A stretch of 64,000 bases of DNA from Christiangramia sp. (GCF_029937855.1 NZ_JAPYPC010000001.1:71275-135274), one strand, 5' to 3'. Positions 1-9,263 are shown, counted from the stretch's first letter. The notes: a model not told the origin generated them from the letters alone. Numbers and translations: made by a program.

Positions 1-1026
1 AAATCTCCGCAGGATGAAACTTTAGATTTAAAAGATGTGATTCGTGGGGATATGGAAATAGATACTAATATTCTTGATGATAAAGTGCTATTTAAAAGCG
101 ACGGCATGCCTACTTATCATCTGGCTAATATTGTAGATGATCATTTGATGAAAATAACCCACGTGATTCGTGGAGAAGAATGGCTCCCCTCTCTTGCTTT
201 ACATTTTATGTTATACAGAGCTTTTGGATGGAAGGCCCCAGAATTTGCTCATTTACCGCTTATTCTAAAACCACAGGGTAAAGGAAAATTAAGCAAAAGG
301 GACGGAGAAAAAATGGGCTTTCCGGTCTTTCCATTAGAGTGGAAAGATCCTAAATCTGGAGAAATTTCTGCCGGATATAAAGAAGAAGGCTATCTCCCGG
401 AAGCGGTGGTTAATATGTTGGCATTTCTAGGCTGGAACCCGGGAACTGAACAGGAATTCTTCAAATTGGAAGAATTAATAGCTGCTTTTGAACTGGAAAG
501 AGTACATAAAGGAGGTGCTAAATTTGATCCTGAAAAAACGAAATGGTTTCAACAGCATTATATTCAGGAGGCTGATAATGACATTCTAGCTGATGAATTT
601 CAAAAACAGTTAGAGAAAAAAGAGATAAAAGCTGATAAAAAATATATTTCAGAAGTGGTGGCATTGATTAAAGAAAGAGTGGTGTTTCCTAAAGATTTCT
701 GGGATCAGGGCTATTTCTTTTTTATTGCCCCTACCTCCTTCGATCCTAAAGATTCTAAAAAAGCCTGGAAAGAAGATACTGGTCAGCTAATGCAAGAACT
801 GGCTGAATTTCTAAAATCTATAGATAATTTTGAAGCCGAAGCTTTACAGGAAAAGGTAAAAACCTGGATTAAAAGCAAGGAAATTGGTTTTGGAAAAGTA
901 ATGATGCCTTTAAGAATAGCACTCGTGGGCGCTTTACAGGGTCCAGATCTTTATAAAATTGCTGAATTTATAGGAAAAGAAGAAAGTATAGATCGAATTG
1001 AAAAAGCAGTAGAAACTTTAAAGTAG
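1..1026 (+). CDS. gltX: Glutamyl-tRNA synthetase, C-terminal part (cut by window start)
   Basis: Class I glutamyl-tRNA synthetase, which charges tRNA-Glu in the cytoplasm. The reading frame is open from base 1, so the N-terminal part with the HIGH motif lies outside the window. Visible are the end of the catalytic domain (IRGDMEIDTN, VIRGEEWLPS), the KMSKS-loop equivalent KLSKRDGEKMG, and the helical anticodon-binding domain ending at ETLK. The family is about 500 residues, so roughly two thirds is present. A strong terminator follows directly, so the gene ends its transcript here. No lesion is seen. Confidence 0.95.
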   Translation, partial: KSPQDETLDLKDVIRGDMEIDTNILDDKVLFKSDGMPTYHLANIVDDHLMKITHVIRGEEWLPSLALHFMLYRAFGWKAPEFAHLPLILKPQGKGKLSKRDGEKMGFPVFPLEWKDPKSGEISAGYKEEGYLPEAVVNMLAFLGWNPGTEQEFFKLEELIAAFELERVHKGGAKFDPEKTKWFQQHYIQEADNDILADEFQKQLEKKEIKADKKYISEVVALIKERVVFPKDFWDQGYFFFIAPTSFDPKDSKKAWKEDTGQLMQELAEFLKSIDNFEAEALQEKVKTWIKSKEIGFGKVMMPLRIALVGALQGPDLYKIAEFIGKEESIDRIEKAVETLK

Positions 1027-1043
1027 CTATAATTTTTACTTAA

Positions 1044-1084
1044 CAAACCGATTTTCTCTCCAGAGAGAGTCGGTTTTTTTATTT
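1044..1084 (+). terminator. Rho-independent terminator after gltX
   Basis: An inverted repeat (AAACCGA...CTCT, loop CCAG, AGAG...TCGGTTT) is followed by a run of T. It starts 17 bases after the gltX stop codon. Confidence 0.85.
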
Positions 1085-1142
1085 TATAAGGATTCAAGCT
1101 TTTATTCCTAAATTGAAGCATTCTTAATTCAAAAATTTTTCC

Positions 1143-2105
1143 ATGCTTAATTTAGTCTTATTCCCCATTTTGGGTATTCTTTTACTCCTCATTATATTTT
1201 CCGGTGTTTTTATCGTAAAGCAACAAACTTCCGCTGTTGTTGAACGATTTGGAAAATTCACCAGCATTAGAAGTTCTGGACTTCAGTTAAAAATTCCGTT
1301 GATAGACCAGGTTGCGGGGAGAATAAATTTAAAGGTTCAGCAACTTGACGTGTTAGTAGAAACCAAGACAAAAGACAATGTTTTTGTGAAACTGAAAATA
1401 TCGGTTCAATTCCAGGTACGTAAGGATAATGTATATGACGCCTTTTATAAGCTTGAAAGTCCGCATGATCAGATTACGGCCTATGTTTTTGACGTTGTGC
1501 GCGCAGAAGTGCCTAAAATGAAGCTGGACGATGTTTTTGAACGTAAAGATGATATTGCAATTGCAGTAAACCGGGAATTAAATGAAGCCATGCAGTCTTA
1601 CGGTTATGATATCATTAAAACCCTGGTTACCGATATCGATCCGGATGTACAGGTAAAAGCGGCCATGAACCGTATAAATGCTGCGGAACGTGAAAAGGTA
1701 GCTGCCGAATACGACGCGGAAGCAGACCGTATAAAGATAGTAGCAAAAGCAAGGGCTGAAGCTGAAAGCAAACGCTTACAGGGACAGGGAATTGCAGACC
1801 AAAGAAGGGAAATAGCACGCGGACTTGAAGAAAGTGTGGATGTTTTGAATAATGTCGGTATCAACTCACAGGAAGCTTCAGCATTAATTGTGGTAACACA
1901 ACATTACGATACATTACAGGCGATTGGCGAAGAAACCAATAGTAATTTGATCTTACTGCCCAATTCGCCACAAGCCGGTAGTGATATGCTGAATAATATG
2001 GTGGCGTCTTTTACAGCATCTAATCAAATTGGGGAAGCTATGAAAGAGCATAATAGAAAGCAGGCAGGTAAATCAGGAAAAAAACCTAACCAGAAAAATG
2101 AGTAG
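1143..2105 (+). CDS. SPFH/Band 7 membrane protein (stomatin/QmcA-like)
   Basis: Member of the stomatin/prohibitin/HflK superfamily, which forms oligomeric scaffolds on the membrane and often influences membrane proteases or microdomains. One hydrophobic N-terminal segment (about residues 3-27) anchors it. The Band 7 domain follows (VVERFGKFTSIRSSGLQLKIPLIDQV...), then an Ala/Glu/Arg-rich coiled coil around residues 175-230 (REKVAAEYDAEADRIK). The polar C-terminal tail is Asn/Lys-rich. Its length of 320 residues is normal for the slipin/QmcA type. No NfeD partner gene is adjacent, which is the usual companion in some genomes. The exact role is not assignable from sequence. Confidence 0.88.
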   Translation: MLNLVLFPILGILLLLIIFSGVFIVKQQTSAVVERFGKFTSIRSSGLQLKIPLIDQVAGRINLKVQQLDVLVETKTKDNVFVKLKISVQFQVRKDNVYDAFYKLESPHDQITAYVFDVVRAEVPKMKLDDVFERKDDIAIAVNRELNEAMQSYGYDIIKTLVTDIDPDVQVKAAMNRINAAEREKVAAEYDAEADRIKIVAKARAEAESKRLQGQGIADQRREIARGLEESVDVLNNVGINSQEASALIVVTQHYDTLQAIGEETNSNLILLPNSPQAGSDMLNNMVASFTASNQIGEAMKEHNRKQAGKSGKKPNQKNE

Positions 2106-2130
2106 AATTTAATTATAAAAATTCACTCTT

Positions 2131-2305
2131 GTCGGGTTAAAAAACCACACCACTTCGCTTGTAGATATAAAAATTAAAAATGGACTTCATTAACTGATAA
2201 ATAAGGTAATTTAAAAATTGTTTTTTTCAAAGTATGCCACAATTCAAAATTCTATAAAACAGGGTATAGATAATAGTAAAAATTCTCGAGCTACTGACAG
2301 TACAG
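2131..2305 (+). repeat. Diverged interspersed repeat, copy 1
   Basis: This aligns by eye over about 170 bases with 39911-40100, with clear colinear blocks and many substitutions. Neither copy keeps an open frame. It could be a relic of a mobile element or of a regulatory repeat. Confidence 0.55.
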
Positions 2306-2373
2306 GCTTCAGGTTAATACTTTAAAATCCTTAACGGACACCATTGCCAAGGGTTGTATATTTTCAGAATGAT

Positions 2374-2398
2374 AAAAGCCACCGAAATGGTGGCTTTT
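2374..2398 (-). terminator. Hairpin terminator (bidirectional) after the YtxH/holin-like operon
   Basis: A perfect 10-bp stem AAAAGCCACC/GGTGGCTTTT with a 5-base loop lies 23 bases beyond the stop of the last gene. It gives a T run on both strands. Confidence 0.8.
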
Positions 2399-2420
2399 AA
2401 TAATTCTATCACTCCCTTAT

Positions 2421-2657
2421 CTATTTATGAATGTAGCCATGATCGGTATTCTTAACTCCCATGATCTTAGAGATCGCTTTTAAGGCCAGTAATTTTTGAA
2501 AAACAGCTCCAAAACCACTTCCAATAATAGATTTTGCCGATAAACTTTCTCTAGTCTGATCCAGGCTAAGTTTAATTTCTTCTTTATCGATCTCGGTTTG
2601 TAATTTTAAAATTTTAAGATCTTTATCTATTTCTTCAAAAGACGAATACACTCTCAT
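2421..2657 (-). CDS. Small conserved hypothetical protein (DUF6327-like)
   Basis: A 78-residue protein opening with YSSFEEIDKDLKILKLQ, an amphipathic helix, followed by a short apolar stretch (KSIIGSGFGAVFQKLLALKAI) that may touch the membrane. I recognise the style as a small Flavobacteriaceae family that travels behind the YtxH and holin-like genes; the DUF6327 label is from memory and tentative. Its ATG shares one base with the stop codon of the upstream gene (TAATG), so translation is probably coupled. It is the last gene of the three-gene operon before the terminator. Function unknown. Confidence 0.6.
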   Translation of the reverse strand: MRVYSSFEEIDKDLKILKLQTEIDKEEIKLSLDQTRESLSAKSIIGSGFGAVFQKLLALKAISKIMGVKNTDHGYIHK

Positions 2658-3016
2658 TATTGATCGTTATGGTTAAAAACTGATTTTGAGAATTTTCTAA
2701 GAATAAGCTTTTCAATAGGTTCTTTTCCAAAGATGTAAATTAAAACGAGAATAATTATATAAAATCCTCCGACTATAAAATAACCGGAACTAGGTATTCC
2801 TATCGCCTGACTTATTACAATAGCAATGGCAAATGAAAGCATGATCCCTGCAACGCTCAGTAGAAAACCCATAATCAGGAACCGTACAAGCGCCGTAGCA
2901 CCTTTCATTCCCTGTTTAAAAGCCCTAAGCTTATAATATTCAGAATTACTCTTCAGGTAAGACTGAATATTATTATTTAAATCATCGACGCTGTCGGATA
3001 GTTTCTCAAATGCCAT
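2657..3016 (-). CDS. Phage-holin-family (holin III-like) inner membrane protein
   Basis: A 119-residue membrane protein with two predicted membrane spans (about residues 45-70 and 76-95) after a polar, helical N-terminus. The pattern fits the Putative Actinobacterial Holin-X / DUF1469 group. Despite the name, such proteins in bacterial operons are usually envelope-stress companions of YtxH proteins rather than lysis proteins. It lies 7 bases after the ytxH-like gene and overlaps the next start by one base, so the three genes form a tight operon. No phage genes are nearby. Confidence 0.72.
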   Translation of the reverse strand: MAFEKLSDSVDDLNNNIQSYLKSNSEYYKLRAFKQGMKGATALVRFLIMGFLLSVAGIMLSFAIAIVISQAIGIPSSGYFIVGGFYIIILVLIYIFGKEPIEKLILRKFSKSVFNHNDQ

Positions 3017-3023
3017 ATAAAGA

Positions 3024-3398
3024 TTATACTACGGCTTTATCTGGTGAAGTTCCAGCAGATTTGCCTGATTTATCTTTTTGCAATTTAGCATTTTGTTTTC
3101 TTAACTCCTCAAGTTTGGTCTCCATTGCAGATAGGATATCATCTGCTTTATGACTTGCAGAAGATAAGGTCTCTTCCAGTCTTGTCTCAAAATCCGTCCT
3201 TGCTTTTTTGGCTTTTTCACTTAGGTTAGAGCTAGTTTCGTGATAACGCTTGTTAAAGTTATCCTGGGCCTTTTGAGCATCTTTTTTAAGTTTCTTACGT
3301 GTCTTTTCGCCGCTGTCCGGAGCATATAATAATCCAACTCCTGCACCGATTGCAGCGCCTGTAATTAATGCTAAAAGGGTATTTCCTGTACTTGCCAT
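3024..3398 (-). CDS. YtxH domain-containing protein
   Basis: A 124-residue protein with an N-terminal glycine/alanine-rich membrane helix (LLALITGAAIGAGVGLLYAP) followed by the diagnostic YAPDSGEKTRKKL. A long charged helical region follows (KARTDFETRLEETLSSASHK). YtxH proteins are general-stress envelope proteins of unclear mechanism. It is the first gene of the operon with the holin-like and small helical proteins. The ATG at 3396-3398 is the only sensible start. Confidence 0.82.
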   Translation of the reverse strand: MASTGNTLLALITGAAIGAGVGLLYAPDSGEKTRKKLKKDAQKAQDNFNKRYHETSSNLSEKAKKARTDFETRLEETLSSASHKADDILSAMETKLEELRKQNAKLQKDKSGKSAGTSPDKAVV

Positions 3399-3523
3399 AA
3401 GTTTTTGAATTTTAAGTTATTATTCTTTCAAAGATAACTTAAGTAGCATCCACAGCTTGTTAATAACCGGTTAATATGTTAAAAAACCAATGCTAAAATA
3501 TTCTTAAAGGAATTTTGAAAAAG

Positions 3524-5203
3524 TTAGTTTTTAATCTTAGCCCAGGAATCACGAAGGCTTACGGTTCTATTAAAAACCGGCTTAACTTCGGAAGAATCCC
3601 TGTCTACACAGAAGTAACCAATACGTTGAAATTGTACTTTCTCCTGTACTTGAGCGTCCTTCAGGCTGGGTTCCAAATATCCTGTAACTACTTTCAGAGA
3701 TTCCGGATTTACAAAATCCAGATAATCCTTATCCTTGATACCATCTGGAGTTTCTTCTGTAAAAAGTCTGTCGTAAAGCCTAATTTCAGCTTCGATCGCA
3801 TGTTTTACAGATACCCAGTGGAGGGTGCCCTTTACTTTTCTAAGTGATTCTTCAGTCCCACTTCCACTTTTACTTTTTGGGTCATAGGTACAATGGATCT
3901 CGGTGATATTTCCTTCAGCATCTTTTATTACATCTTCCCCTTTGATAATATAGGCATTTTTAAGCCTTACCTCTTTTCCTAGGGTCAATCTGAAAAATTT
4001 TCTATTCGCACTCTCTTTAAAATCTTCCTTTTCAATATATAATTCCCGGGAAAAAGGAACTTTCCTGCTACCGGCAGATTCATCTTCTGGATTATTTTCG
4101 GCATCCAGCCATTCCTCTTCTCCTTCAGGATAATTCGTTATTACCAACTTTACGGGATCTAAAACACCCATTACTCTTGGGGCTATTTTATTAAGATCCT
4201 CCCGTGCACAAAACTCAAGATGTGCGACATCAATTAAATTTTCCCGCTTCCCTACTCCAATGGAATCTGCAAATTTTCTTATAGCTCCAGGGGTGTAACC
4301 TCTTCTTCTTAAACCTGAAATGGTTGGCATTCTGGGATCATCCCAGGAATCTACAATTCCTTTTTCTACCAGTTGAAGCAATTTTCTTTTACTAACCACG
4401 GTGTGGCTTAAATTCCTTCTTGCAAACTCACGCTGTTTTGGCTCAAATTCTCCCGGATTACTTACTTTTTTGATAAACCAGTTATATAATTCACGATGTG
4501 GAAGGAATTCCAGGGTACAAAATGAATGGGAAACCTGCTCGATAAAATCGCTTTCACCATGCGCCCAGTCATACATTGGATAAATCTTCCAATCATTTCC
4601 GGTACGATGATGGCTCTTATGCAGACATCTGTACATTACAGGATCGCGCATAAGCATATTTGAAGCTGCCATGTCTATTTTTGCCCGTAGCACATCTCCT
4701 TTTTCCGGGGTCTCCCCATTTTTCATTTTTTCGAAAAGTTCCAGATTTTCTTCTACGGAACGATTTCTATAAGGACTTTCCTTTCCAGGTTGAGTTGGAG
4801 TACCTTTTTGTTCAGCAATCGCTTCTGAAGTCTGGCTGTCTACATAAGCATCTCCATTTTTGATCATTTCCACCGCCCAGTCATATAACTGCTGAAAATA
4901 ATCTGAAGCATAACATTCTTTTGCCCATTTATAACCTAGCCACTCAATATCCTTTTTTATGGCATCTACATATTCCTGTTCTTCTTTGGCCGGATTTGTA
5001 TCATCAAAACGCAGGTTTACCGGCGCGTTGTAGGTTTCTCCCAATCCAAAATTAAGACAAATGGAAGAGGCATGTCCAATATGTAGATATCCATTTGGTT
5101 CCGGTGGAAACCGAAATTTAAGGTCTTCTTTTTTATAATTGTTACTTAGATCTTCTTCTATGATTTGCTCAATAAAATTGAGCGACTTTTTTCCTTCGGC
5201 CAT
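3524..5203 (-). CDS. glnS: Glutaminyl-tRNA synthetase
   Basis: Class I synthetase that charges tRNA-Gln directly. The HIGH motif is in PPEPNGYLHIGH (residues 41-44) and the KMSKS equivalent is VVSKRK (269-274). The catalytic core is followed by the two beta-barrel anticodon-binding domains ending FNRTVSLRDSWAK. Its 559 residues is full length for the bacterial family. With a separate GluRS in the window, this suggests Gln-tRNA is made directly rather than only by transamidation. The gene stands alone, with about 120 bases to its downstream neighbour and 510 bases of non-coding DNA upstream. Confidence 0.96.
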   Translation of the reverse strand: MAEGKKSLNFIEQIIEEDLSNNYKKEDLKFRFPPEPNGYLHIGHASSICLNFGLGETYNAPVNLRFDDTNPAKEEQEYVDAIKKDIEWLGYKWAKECYASDYFQQLYDWAVEMIKNGDAYVDSQTSEAIAEQKGTPTQPGKESPYRNRSVEENLELFEKMKNGETPEKGDVLRAKIDMAASNMLMRDPVMYRCLHKSHHRTGNDWKIYPMYDWAHGESDFIEQVSHSFCTLEFLPHRELYNWFIKKVSNPGEFEPKQREFARRNLSHTVVSKRKLLQLVEKGIVDSWDDPRMPTISGLRRRGYTPGAIRKFADSIGVGKRENLIDVAHLEFCAREDLNKIAPRVMGVLDPVKLVITNYPEGEEEWLDAENNPEDESAGSRKVPFSRELYIEKEDFKESANRKFFRLTLGKEVRLKNAYIIKGEDVIKDAEGNITEIHCTYDPKSKSGSGTEESLRKVKGTLHWVSVKHAIEAEIRLYDRLFTEETPDGIKDKDYLDFVNPESLKVVTGYLEPSLKDAQVQEKVQFQRIGYFCVDRDSSEVKPVFNRTVSLRDSWAKIKN

Positions 5204-5713
5204 AACTGATTTTAAATAGAATGCAAATTTATCAAATTTTAAGTCGAAACATACAGCTTATGATTAATAGTATATGTAAAGTTTAATAACCTGAGAATAT
5301 TAAGTTCAATATTGGTACACAGGATATCGCTATAATTATTTTATATGCAGCATTTTCGGGAATAAAATTTCAACAATGGGTATTCTTTCTAAATGTTATG
5401 GTTGAAGTTTAGAATGATAATAGGTAATGAATGGTTTAAGTATTTCTCTCTTAGTGATCTCAATTGTTTAGTGCTATTATTAGTTTTAAATTTCTACAAG
5501 ACCTCAGCAAGTTATTGTCTGCTTAATAGTTTTGACAAGTGTTGGAAATTAAACAACATTTTTCAGTATATAGCTCCAAATATAGAACTGAAAGGACCAT
5601 AGTTACCGACATTAGCAGGTAATTTTGGATTTTTAATCGAAATGATTGGAGAAAAACTTAATTAATAAGTCAAAAAAATTTTAGAGCATATATCTTTGTA
5701 AAAAGAAAAGGAT
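5204..5713. other. AT-rich intergenic region between glnS and folB
   Basis: About 510 bases between divergent genes. No ORF with protein-like composition, tRNA or strong hairpin is seen. The only signal I can support is the promoter element just upstream of folB. Confidence 0.6.
5691..5698 (+). promoter_or_regulatory. Bacteroidetes-type -7 element for folB
   Basis: TATCTTTG matches the TAnnTTTG consensus and sits 15 bases before the folB start. No clear -33 TTG is seen. Confidence 0.45.
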
Positions 5714-6070
5714 TTGGGAGTAATAAAACTTAAAAACATCAAGGTTTTTTCATATCACGGCTGCCTTGACGAAGAAGGAAAAATTGGTAGCGAATACCGT
5801 ATAGATCTTAAAGTTCATGGAGATCTTTCACACTCAGCCAAAACAGATAAGCTAGCAGATACGATAGATTATGTTCATTTAAACAAAATCGTAAAAGAGG
5901 AGATGGCCATACGTTCAAAATTACTGGAGACCGTAGCAGAAAGGATTTTGAACAGGATAATGAAGGAGATTATAATGGTTCAGAAAGCAAAGGTGAACGT
6001 TTCAAAAATTAACCCGCCAATTGGAGGAAATGTTGCAATGGTTAGTGTAAGCAGAAAGAAATCCCGCTAG
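5714..6070 (+). CDS. folB: Dihydroneopterin aldolase
   Basis: FolB cleaves 7,8-dihydroneopterin to hydroxymethyl-dihydropterin and glycolaldehyde in folate synthesis. The 118-residue product has the family start IKLKNIKVFSYHGCLDEEGKIG (the catalytic Glu is in this loop), then DTIDYVHLNKIV, then LETVAERI, then the C-terminal KINPPIGG motif. Length is typical. The start is a TTG at 5714: an in-frame stop lies 15 bases upstream and no ATG exists before the conserved region. tRNA-Cys follows 50 bases downstream under its own promoter. Confidence 0.93.
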   Translation: MGVIKLKNIKVFSYHGCLDEEGKIGSEYRIDLKVHGDLSHSAKTDKLADTIDYVHLNKIVKEEMAIRSKLLETVAERILNRIMKEIIMVQKAKVNVSKINPPIGGNVAMVSVSRKKSR

Positions 6071-6078
6071 ATTTTAGT

Positions 6079-6106
6079 TTTGAAACTTAAAATTTTATTA
6101 CATTTG
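6079..6106 (+). promoter_or_regulatory. Promoter for tRNA-Cys
   Basis: TTTG at 6079-6082 and TACATTTG at 6099-6106 fit the Bacteroidetes -33/-7 pair, with a slightly short spacer of 16. The -7 ends 14 bases before the mature tRNA. Confidence 0.55.
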
Positions 6107-6120
6107 CCAACCCTTAATAA

Positions 6121-6191
6121 GGCATCGTGGCCGAGTGGCTAGGCAGAGGTCTGCAAAACCTTGTACAGCGGTTCGAATCCGCTCGATGCCT
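6121..6191 (+). tRNA. tRNA-Cys (GCA)
   Basis: A 71-base cloverleaf: acceptor stem GGCATCG/CGATGCC with discriminator T, anticodon loop CTGCAAA with anticodon GCA, and a T-arm containing GTTCGAATCC. CCA is not encoded. Confidence 0.95.
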
Positions 6192-6195
6192 CAAC

Positions 6196-6225
6196 AAAGC
6201 TTCCTAAAATTGGGAAGCTTTTTTT
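6196..6225 (+). terminator. Terminator after tRNA-Cys
   Basis: Stem AAAGCTTCC/GGGAAGCTTT followed by a T run. The run ends inside the stop codon of the convergent LysE-family gene, so it probably serves both strands. Confidence 0.85.
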
Positions 6226-6958
6226 ATTTATCTACTAAGCTTTTACCTAGATCATCCAGTTTTCCAATTAAAGAATCATTTGGAGTTATTTCTTCAATCT
6301 GATCTTTTATTTCATCTACCTGATCTGGAAATAATCCCTGAAAAATAAGCACGCCCCCAAATAAAATGAGTAAAAGGCTAATCCCTTTTTTCATCCTATA
6401 AATTCTGTGTGGGGTAAGTTTTCTATTCAACTTTTTCGCTAGTAAAATCTTAAAAATATCCACTATAAGATAAGTAACCAGAACACTCGTAAGAAATACA
6501 GCTACCCTGTTAGTCTCCATTTCCATTTTAGGGCCGAAAACAATGATAACTCCCAACCAGAAGCCCAGAACTCCAATGTTGATAAAATTAAGCAGGAAAC
6601 CCTTTGCTAAAAGTCCAAAATAATCACTTTTTCCCAGTTTTCGTATTTCTGGTCTTTCATCTTCAGTTTGGATCGTTTTTTTAGTTTGAAGAAAACTCAT
6701 AAGTCCATAGGTAGCCAGGATCATACCTCCAAAAATAAATAGAGCGGGATCATCTTTTAAACTCTCCAGCAGTTTGGTGGTACTAAAATAAGCAATGGCG
6801 ATAAAGATTATATCGGCAATGATTACTCCAAGATCTAGAGCAAAAGCAGCCCTAAATCCTTTAATAGCTGCGGTTTCCAGTAATACAAAAAATACCGGAC
6901 CAAATAAAAAAGCTAAAAAGAAACCTAGCGGTAATGCTGCTAAAACATCCTGTAACAT
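6224..6958 (-). CDS. LysE/RhtB-family transporter
   Basis: A 244-residue inner-membrane protein with about six hydrophobic spans. It begins LPLGFFLAFLFGPVFFVLLETAAIKGFRAAF, the N-terminal signature of the LysE/RhtB amino-acid exporter superfamily. A charged insert (QTEDERPEIRKLGKSD) separates the two halves. The C-terminal 30 residues are polar and Asp-rich (KDQIEEITPNDS), longer than in the core family. The substrate cannot be told from sequence. It ends convergently against tRNA-Cys at a shared terminator. Confidence 0.8.
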   Translation of the reverse strand: MLQDVLAALPLGFFLAFLFGPVFFVLLETAAIKGFRAAFALDLGVIIADIIFIAIAYFSTTKLLESLKDDPALFIFGGMILATYGLMSFLQTKKTIQTEDERPEIRKLGKSDYFGLLAKGFLLNFINIGVLGFWLGVIIVFGPKMEMETNRVAVFLTSVLVTYLIVDIFKILLAKKLNRKLTPHRIYRMKKGISLLLILFGGVLIFQGLFPDQVDEIKDQIEEITPNDSLIGKLDDLGKSLVDK

Positions 6959-7058
6959 ACAGTTAAGTTGTTTTGCAAATGTAAACTTTTTGTTCTTTTA
7001 TCCAGTTTATCTGTTTAAAAGCCTAAAAGTTGAGACGAAGGAATATAACAAATCTGGA

Positions 7059-9263
7059 TTAAGAGGCTTCTATTTCTTCCCTGTTTCCGAGTAATGTAAA
7101 GTCCAAATGCCTTTTTACAAGATCGGCATTTTTTACTTTTACATAAACTTCATCTCCAAGGGTATAAGTTTGTCCTGTTTTTTTACCAACCACCGCAAAT
7201 TCATCAGCATTAAATTCATAATGATCATCGTTCATATCCCTTAAACGGATCATTCCTTCACATTTATTCTCTACTATTTCAACAAAAATGCCCCATTCGG
7301 TAACTCCGGAAATCACTCCCAGAAATTCTTCATTTTCATGATCCTGCATGAATTTAACCTGCATATACTTAATGGAATCCCTCTCTGCATTGGTTGCAAG
7401 GTTTTCCATTTCACTACTATGGTGGCATTTTTCTTCATATTCCTCTTCACTGGCAGATTTTGCTCCATCTAAATAATGCTGAAGCAATCTATGTACCATC
7501 ACATCTGGGTACCTCCTGATGGGGGAGGTAAAATGCGTATAATAATCGAAAGCCAGGCCGTAATGCCCAATATTTTCAGTGCCGTAGTAAGCTTTACTCA
7601 TTGTTCTTATAGCCAGAGTATCTACCATATTCTGTTCCTTTCTACCCTGAACATCTTCCAGTAACTTGTTTAAAGATGAAGTAGTGGTATTGCGATCCTT
7701 CAAATTCAATTTATGCCCAAATCTTCCTACAATTGTTTGAAGAGCTGCCAGTTTCTGATCATCTGGTTCATCGTGGCATCTATAGACAAAAGTCTTCTTC
7801 GGACTTTGTTTTCCTATATATTCAGCTACTTTTCGATTGGCTAGCAGCATAAATTCTTCGATAAGCTTGTTGGCATCTTTGGCGGTCTTGAAAAATACAC
7901 CTACTGGATTATTTTCTTCATTTAAATTGAATTTTACTTCAACTTTATCAAAAGAGATCGCACCATCCCTCATTCTTCTGGTACGCATCTTCTTAGCCAG
8001 TCTATTCAAAGTAACCACAGCTTCTACCAATGCACCTTTTACGGTATAGGAATGGTTTCTTATAGAAACATCATCTGGAATGGTTCCAGTACCTGTTTCC
8101 AGGATGTGCTGTGCTTCTTCATAAGCAAAGCGCTCATCTGAATAGGTTACCGTCCTACCAAACCATTGGTTTTTTACATTGGCATTATCATCTATTTCAA
8201 AAACTGCTGAAAAGGTGAATTTTTCTTCTTTCGGCCTTAAAGAACAGGCATTATTAGATAATATTTCCGGCAACATAGGCACTACCCTGTCTACTAAATA
8301 TACCGAAGTTGCGCGATCGTAAGCTTCTTCATCCAGGACCGTTCCCGGTTGTAAATAATGAGAAACATCTGCAATATGAATTCCTATTTCATAATTCCCA
8401 TTATCAAGTTTCTGAAAACTAAGTGCATCGTCAAAATCTTTAGCATCTTTTGGATCTATAGTAAAAGTTAGTACATCTCGCATATCCCTTCTTTTACTAA
8501 TTTCTTCTTGATTAATTGAAGTATCTATCTGGTTGGCATATTCTTCAACTTCTTCCGGAAATTCGTGCGGTAAACCGTATTGAGCAAGGATAGAATGAAT
8601 TTCAGTATGATGTTCTCCCGGTGTTCCAAGAACCCTGGTAATTTTCCCATAGGGAGAATCTGCTTTTTTTGGCCATTCTTCAAATTCTACCACCACTTTA
8701 TCCCCATTTTCCGCTCCATTAAGCTTATTTCCGGCAATAAAAAAATCGGTATACATGGACTTATCGTCGATAACCACAAAGCCGAAATCCTTTTTTTGCT
8801 GAAGCGTTCCAACAAATTCAGTACGTTTTCTCTTTAGGATTTTGGTAATTTCACCTTCAGAACGCTTTCTTCTTCTACGGTTATAGACATATATTTCTAC
8901 CGTATCTCCATCAAAAGCAGCATTTAGATCTTTTTGTGCAATAAAAATATCATCGGCAAATTCTTCCACCATTACATAACCGTAGCCTTTGGTAGTAAGA
9001 TCCAGTACCCCAGTGTAATAATTTTTATTTCCTTCTATTTTGAATTTACCTCTTTCTACTTCCTGTATTTCTTTTTTAGCAGCCAATTGCGCTAGTTTTT
9101 TAATTATTTGATTCCTGCTACTGGCATCATCAACTCCTAGAATAGAAGCAATTTGCTTATAATTATATGTTTTCCCTGAATTATTTCGAAGTATATCGAT
9201 GATACTTCTGGAAAGATTGCCCTGTATTTTTGTTTTCGTCTTTTTCTTATTCTTCATTATCAC
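7059..9263 (-). CDS. rnr: Ribonuclease R
   Basis: A 3'-5' exoribonuclease that degrades structured RNA, mRNA fragments and rRNA. The order is: N-terminal winged-helix region (NYKQIASILGVDDASSRNQI), two cold-shock OB folds (GYGYVMVEE..., FGFVVIDD), the RNB catalytic domain with the metal-binding aspartates in TIDPKDAKDFDDALS, the THFTSPIRRYPDVMVHR motif, and a C-terminal S1 domain (GVISGVTEWGIFVEI). Its 734 residues is standard. The first codons read MIMKNKKK, so the third residue could also be the start. It is monocistronic in appearance. Confidence 0.95.
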   Translation of the reverse strand: MIMKNKKKTKTKIQGNLSRSIIDILRNNSGKTYNYKQIASILGVDDASSRNQIIKKLAQLAAKKEIQEVERGKFKIEGNKNYYTGVLDLTTKGYGYVMVEEFADDIFIAQKDLNAAFDGDTVEIYVYNRRRRKRSEGEITKILKRKRTEFVGTLQQKKDFGFVVIDDKSMYTDFFIAGNKLNGAENGDKVVVEFEEWPKKADSPYGKITRVLGTPGEHHTEIHSILAQYGLPHEFPEEVEEYANQIDTSINQEEISKRRDMRDVLTFTIDPKDAKDFDDALSFQKLDNGNYEIGIHIADVSHYLQPGTVLDEEAYDRATSVYLVDRVVPMLPEILSNNACSLRPKEEKFTFSAVFEIDDNANVKNQWFGRTVTYSDERFAYEEAQHILETGTGTIPDDVSIRNHSYTVKGALVEAVVTLNRLAKKMRTRRMRDGAISFDKVEVKFNLNEENNPVGVFFKTAKDANKLIEEFMLLANRKVAEYIGKQSPKKTFVYRCHDEPDDQKLAALQTIVGRFGHKLNLKDRNTTTSSLNKLLEDVQGRKEQNMVDTLAIRTMSKAYYGTENIGHYGLAFDYYTHFTSPIRRYPDVMVHRLLQHYLDGAKSASEEEYEEKCHHSSEMENLATNAERDSIKYMQVKFMQDHENEEFLGVISGVTEWGIFVEIVENKCEGMIRLRDMNDDHYEFNADEFAVVGKKTGQTYTLGDEVYVKVKNADLVKRHLDFTLLGNREEIEAS

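Larger units (their letters stand above)
2106..2420. other. Intergenic region with a diverged repeat copy
   Basis: No gene is seen. Bases 2131-2305 resemble 39911-40100 on the same strand: both open with a GGTT-N4-AACC hairpin, then AGATATAA, then AACTGATAAA, then TTTTTC(A/G)AAG. The right edge holds the terminator of the minus-strand operon. Confidence 0.6.

Noticed and set aside
2657-3016. Phage-holin annotation as a sign of a prophage
   Set aside because: It sits in a three-gene YtxH operon with no phage genes nearby; the name reflects family history only.
3515-3847. Plus-strand ORF of 110 codons over the 3' end of glnS
   Set aside because: Shadow of glnS on the opposite strand; composition unlike a protein and no start context.
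5393-5602. 69-codon ORF in the glnS-folB gap
   Set aside because: Low-complexity AT-rich reading with no motif, promoter or ribosome-site support.
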